DNA from: JBGOUV01 sp041477815 | Lineage (GTDB): Bacteria; Acidobacteriota; Terriglobia; Bryobacterales; JACQDG01 | Direction of reading: 5' to 3' | Length of the DNA stretch: 6,302 nt | Assembly: GCA_041477815.1 (NCBI GenBank) | Contig: JBGOUV010000394.1 | Coordinates: forward strand, 1-6,302 | Shown here: positions 4,852 through 6,302 of the stretch, piece after piece | How the letters are laid out: every line of letters starts with the position of its first letter | How positions within the stretch are numbered: the first letter of the stretch is position 1 | Position numbers and translations under genes: made by a program | The notes under the pieces: generated by a model | The model's input: only the letters and a program-made list of their open reading frames with translations | Database searches by the model: none | Told to the model about the DNA's origin: nothing

Positions 4852-6302
4852 TCCCGCCGGTTATCTTGGTGGGGGCTGGGCCTGGGGACCCTGGGTTGGT
4901 GACGGTGCGGGGATTGGAGTGCCTGCGGCGCGCTGACATTATTCTTTACGATCACCTCGCCGCGCCCGCATTGCTTGCCTACGCACGGCCCGACGCCCGG
5001 ACTATCTATGTTGGCAAGAAGCGCGCCGAGCACGCCCTCACCCAGCAGCAGATCAACGATCTGCTGATCGAACACGCCCGTGCCGGCCGGCGAGTGGTCC
5101 GGCTCAAAGGCGGCGACCCTTTCCTGTTCGGACGCGGCGGTGAAGAGGTCGAGGCTTTGGCCGACGCGGGTATTCCTTTTGAGGTTGTTCCCGGAGTTAG
5201 TTCGGCCATGGGCGCCGCCGCCTATGCCGGCATCCCTCTCACCCACCGCGAGCATACTTCGGCCGTCACCTTTGTCACCGGCCACGAGCCCGAAAAGATC
5301 GACTGGACCCGCGTGGGCGCTTCGGAGACCATCGTCGTCTTCATGGGCCTGGTCACGTGCGGCGAGATCGCCCAACGGCTGATCGCCGCCGGCCGGTCCC
5401 CCGACACCCCCGCCGCCGCCATCCGCTGGGCCACGCGCCGCGACCAGCGCACCCTGCACGGCACCTTGGCCGACTTGCCCGGGAAAATCACCCAGGCCGG
5501 CCTCAAGCCACCTACCTTAATCGTAATAGGCGAGGTGGTGCGCTTGTCCGCGAAGTTGAACTGGTTCGAGCAGCTTCCCCTGTTTGGCCGGACCGTAGTC
5601 GTCACCCGCGCTCGCGAACAGGCCTCCGGCCTAGTCTCCCGCCTGTCTGAACTGGGCGCGCAGGCGATCGAGATCCCCACCATTCAGATCGAACCCGCCG
5701 CCGATTACGGCCCCCTGGACGCCGCCCTGGCGCGCCTGGAGAGCTTCGACTGGCTGATCTTCACCAGCGCCAACGGCGTGCACTTCTTCCTGGAACGCCT
5801 CGATGCTTCGGCCCGAGACCTCCGCGCCCTGCGCGCCCGAATCTGCGCCATCGGCCCGGCCACCGCCGCCGCTTTGGCCGCCCTGCACCTGAAAGTCGAT
5901 TTAATACCTCAGGAGTATGTAGCGGAGAGCGTCCTGCAGGCCTTCGAGAAGATCCCCATCGAAGGCGCCCGGATCTTATTGCCGCGCGCCGCCGTGGCCC
6001 GCGATCTGATCCCGGCCGAACTGGAGAAGCGCGGCGCCCGGGTCCAGGTGGTGGAGGCCTACCGGACGATCCCCGCCCGGGACGTCCACTGGCCCGCCGA
6101 CCTGCACCCCGATTGGGTCCTCTTCACGAGCTCCTCCACCGTCGAAAACTTTGTCACCCTGTTCGGCGCCGCGTGTCTGCAAGGCGCCCGCATCGGCTCC
6201 ATCGGCCCCATCACCTCCGCCACCGCCCGGCGTCTGGGCCTGGAGGTCACCGTAGAAGCCTCCCCCCACACGACTCAGGCTTTGATCGACGCCCTCTGCT
6301 AG
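4848..6302 (+). CDS. cobA-hemD: Fused uroporphyrinogen-III C-methyltransferase (CobA) / uroporphyrinogen-III synthase (HemD)
   Basis: This 484-residue bifunctional enzyme cyclises hydroxymethylbilane to uroporphyrinogen III (HemD part) and can methylate it twice with S-adenosylmethionine to precorrin-2 (CobA part), the branch to siroheme and cobalamin. The CobA domain (about 3-240) shows VGAGPGDPGL (8-17), GGDPFLFGRGGEE (88-100), VPGVSSAMGAAAYAGIPLTHR (114-134 region), VTGHE (143-147) and MGL (166-168). The HemD domain (about 245-484) shows GRTVVVTRAREQ (247-258), FTSANGVHFF (305-314), AIGPATAAAL (334-343), LLPRAAVARDLIPAEL (377-392), VEAYRT (402-407), FTSSSTVENF (426-435) and IGPITSATARRLGL (452-465). 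A short linker near residues 236-246 joins them. GTG is the start, overlapping the hemC stop as GTGA after an AGGGGGA ribosome site. The TAG stop is the last base triplet of the window. This fusion is known from Acidobacteriota, Clostridia and others. Confidence 0.95.
   Translation: MIPPVILVGAGPGDPGLVTVRGLECLRRADIILYDHLAAPALLAYARPDARTIYVGKKRAEHALTQQQINDLLIEHARAGRRVVRLKGGDPFLFGRGGEEVEALADAGIPFEVVPGVSSAMGAAAYAGIPLTHREHTSAVTFVTGHEPEKIDWTRVGASETIVVFMGLVTCGEIAQRLIAAGRSPDTPAAAIRWATRRDQRTLHGTLADLPGKITQAGLKPPTLIVIGEVVRLSAKLNWFEQLPLFGRTVVVTRAREQASGLVSRLSELGAQAIEIPTIQIEPAADYGPLDAALARLESFDWLIFTSANGVHFFLERLDASARDLRALRARICAIGPATAAALAALHLKVDLIPQEYVAESVLQAFEKIPIEGARILLPRAAVARDLIPAELEKRGARVQVVEAYRTIPARDVHWPADLHPDWVLFTSSSTVENFVTLFGAACLQGARIGSIGPITSATARRLGLEVTVEASPHTTQALIDALC

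Noticed and set aside
4164..5459. Minus-strand open frames opposite hemC and cobA-hemD, including 3898-4821
   Set aside because: Compositionally biased shadows without recognisable domains; plus-strand genes are unambiguous.

Overview
The window joins two unlike regions: a mobile accessory segment on the left (about 1-1241) and a chromosomal tetrapyrrole/cytochrome operon on the right (about 1822-6302). Between them lie roughly 600 bases without a convincing gene but rich in hairpins and short repeats. The organism is a GC-rich bacterium. A ccsA/hemX-like gene, hemA, hemC and a fused cobA-hemD gene in one operon occur in Acidobacteriota, Deltaproteobacteria-like groups and some Gram-positives. 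The protein sequences feel closest to Acidobacteriota (Bryobacter/Solibacter-like), but this is impression, not proof.

Left region. The window opens inside a RelE/ParE/HigB-type toxin gene whose last part is readable only if one base near 47-50 is skipped, so the toxin looks frameshifted. Its XRE-family antitoxin (112-444) follows with an 8-base overlap and is intact. The antitoxin stop codon sits inside a 66-base imperfect palindrome (439-504) bounded by GCCTAAC and GTTAGGC, with two one-base bulges on one arm only. These are the hallmarks of an integron attC site. A second gene (499-1215, minus strand), a TIGR02391/Hypoth_Ymh family protein known from mobile and defence loci, runs towards the same site and has its own stop codon inside the other core box. 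The two cassette genes therefore converge on one attC. A second GCCTAAC core lies just upstream of the minus-strand gene (1235-1241), a likely cassette boundary. No integrase gene is visible, so this may be the end of a cassette array or an integrase-less attC cluster.

Middle region (1242-1821). No gene is supported. It holds a 14-base direct repeat, at least four hairpins, a possible leftward promoter, and the boundary to the core chromosome.

Right region. A perfect TATAAT ends 6 bases before the ATG of the ccsA/hemX-like gene, which predicts a leaderless mRNA. The genes then follow tightly: ccsA-hemA overlap as TAATG, hemA-hemC are separated by 55 bases holding a 10-base-period tandem repeat, and hemC-cobA/hemD overlap as GTGA. 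Together they cover glutamyl-tRNA reduction (HemA), hydroxymethylbilane synthesis (HemC), uroporphyrinogen III formation (HemD domain), diversion to precorrin-2 for siroheme or cobalamin (CobA domain), and probably membrane haem handling or cytochrome c assembly (CcsA/HemX). HemB and HemL, needed for the intervening steps, are not in the window. The window ends exactly on the stop codon of the fusion gene.
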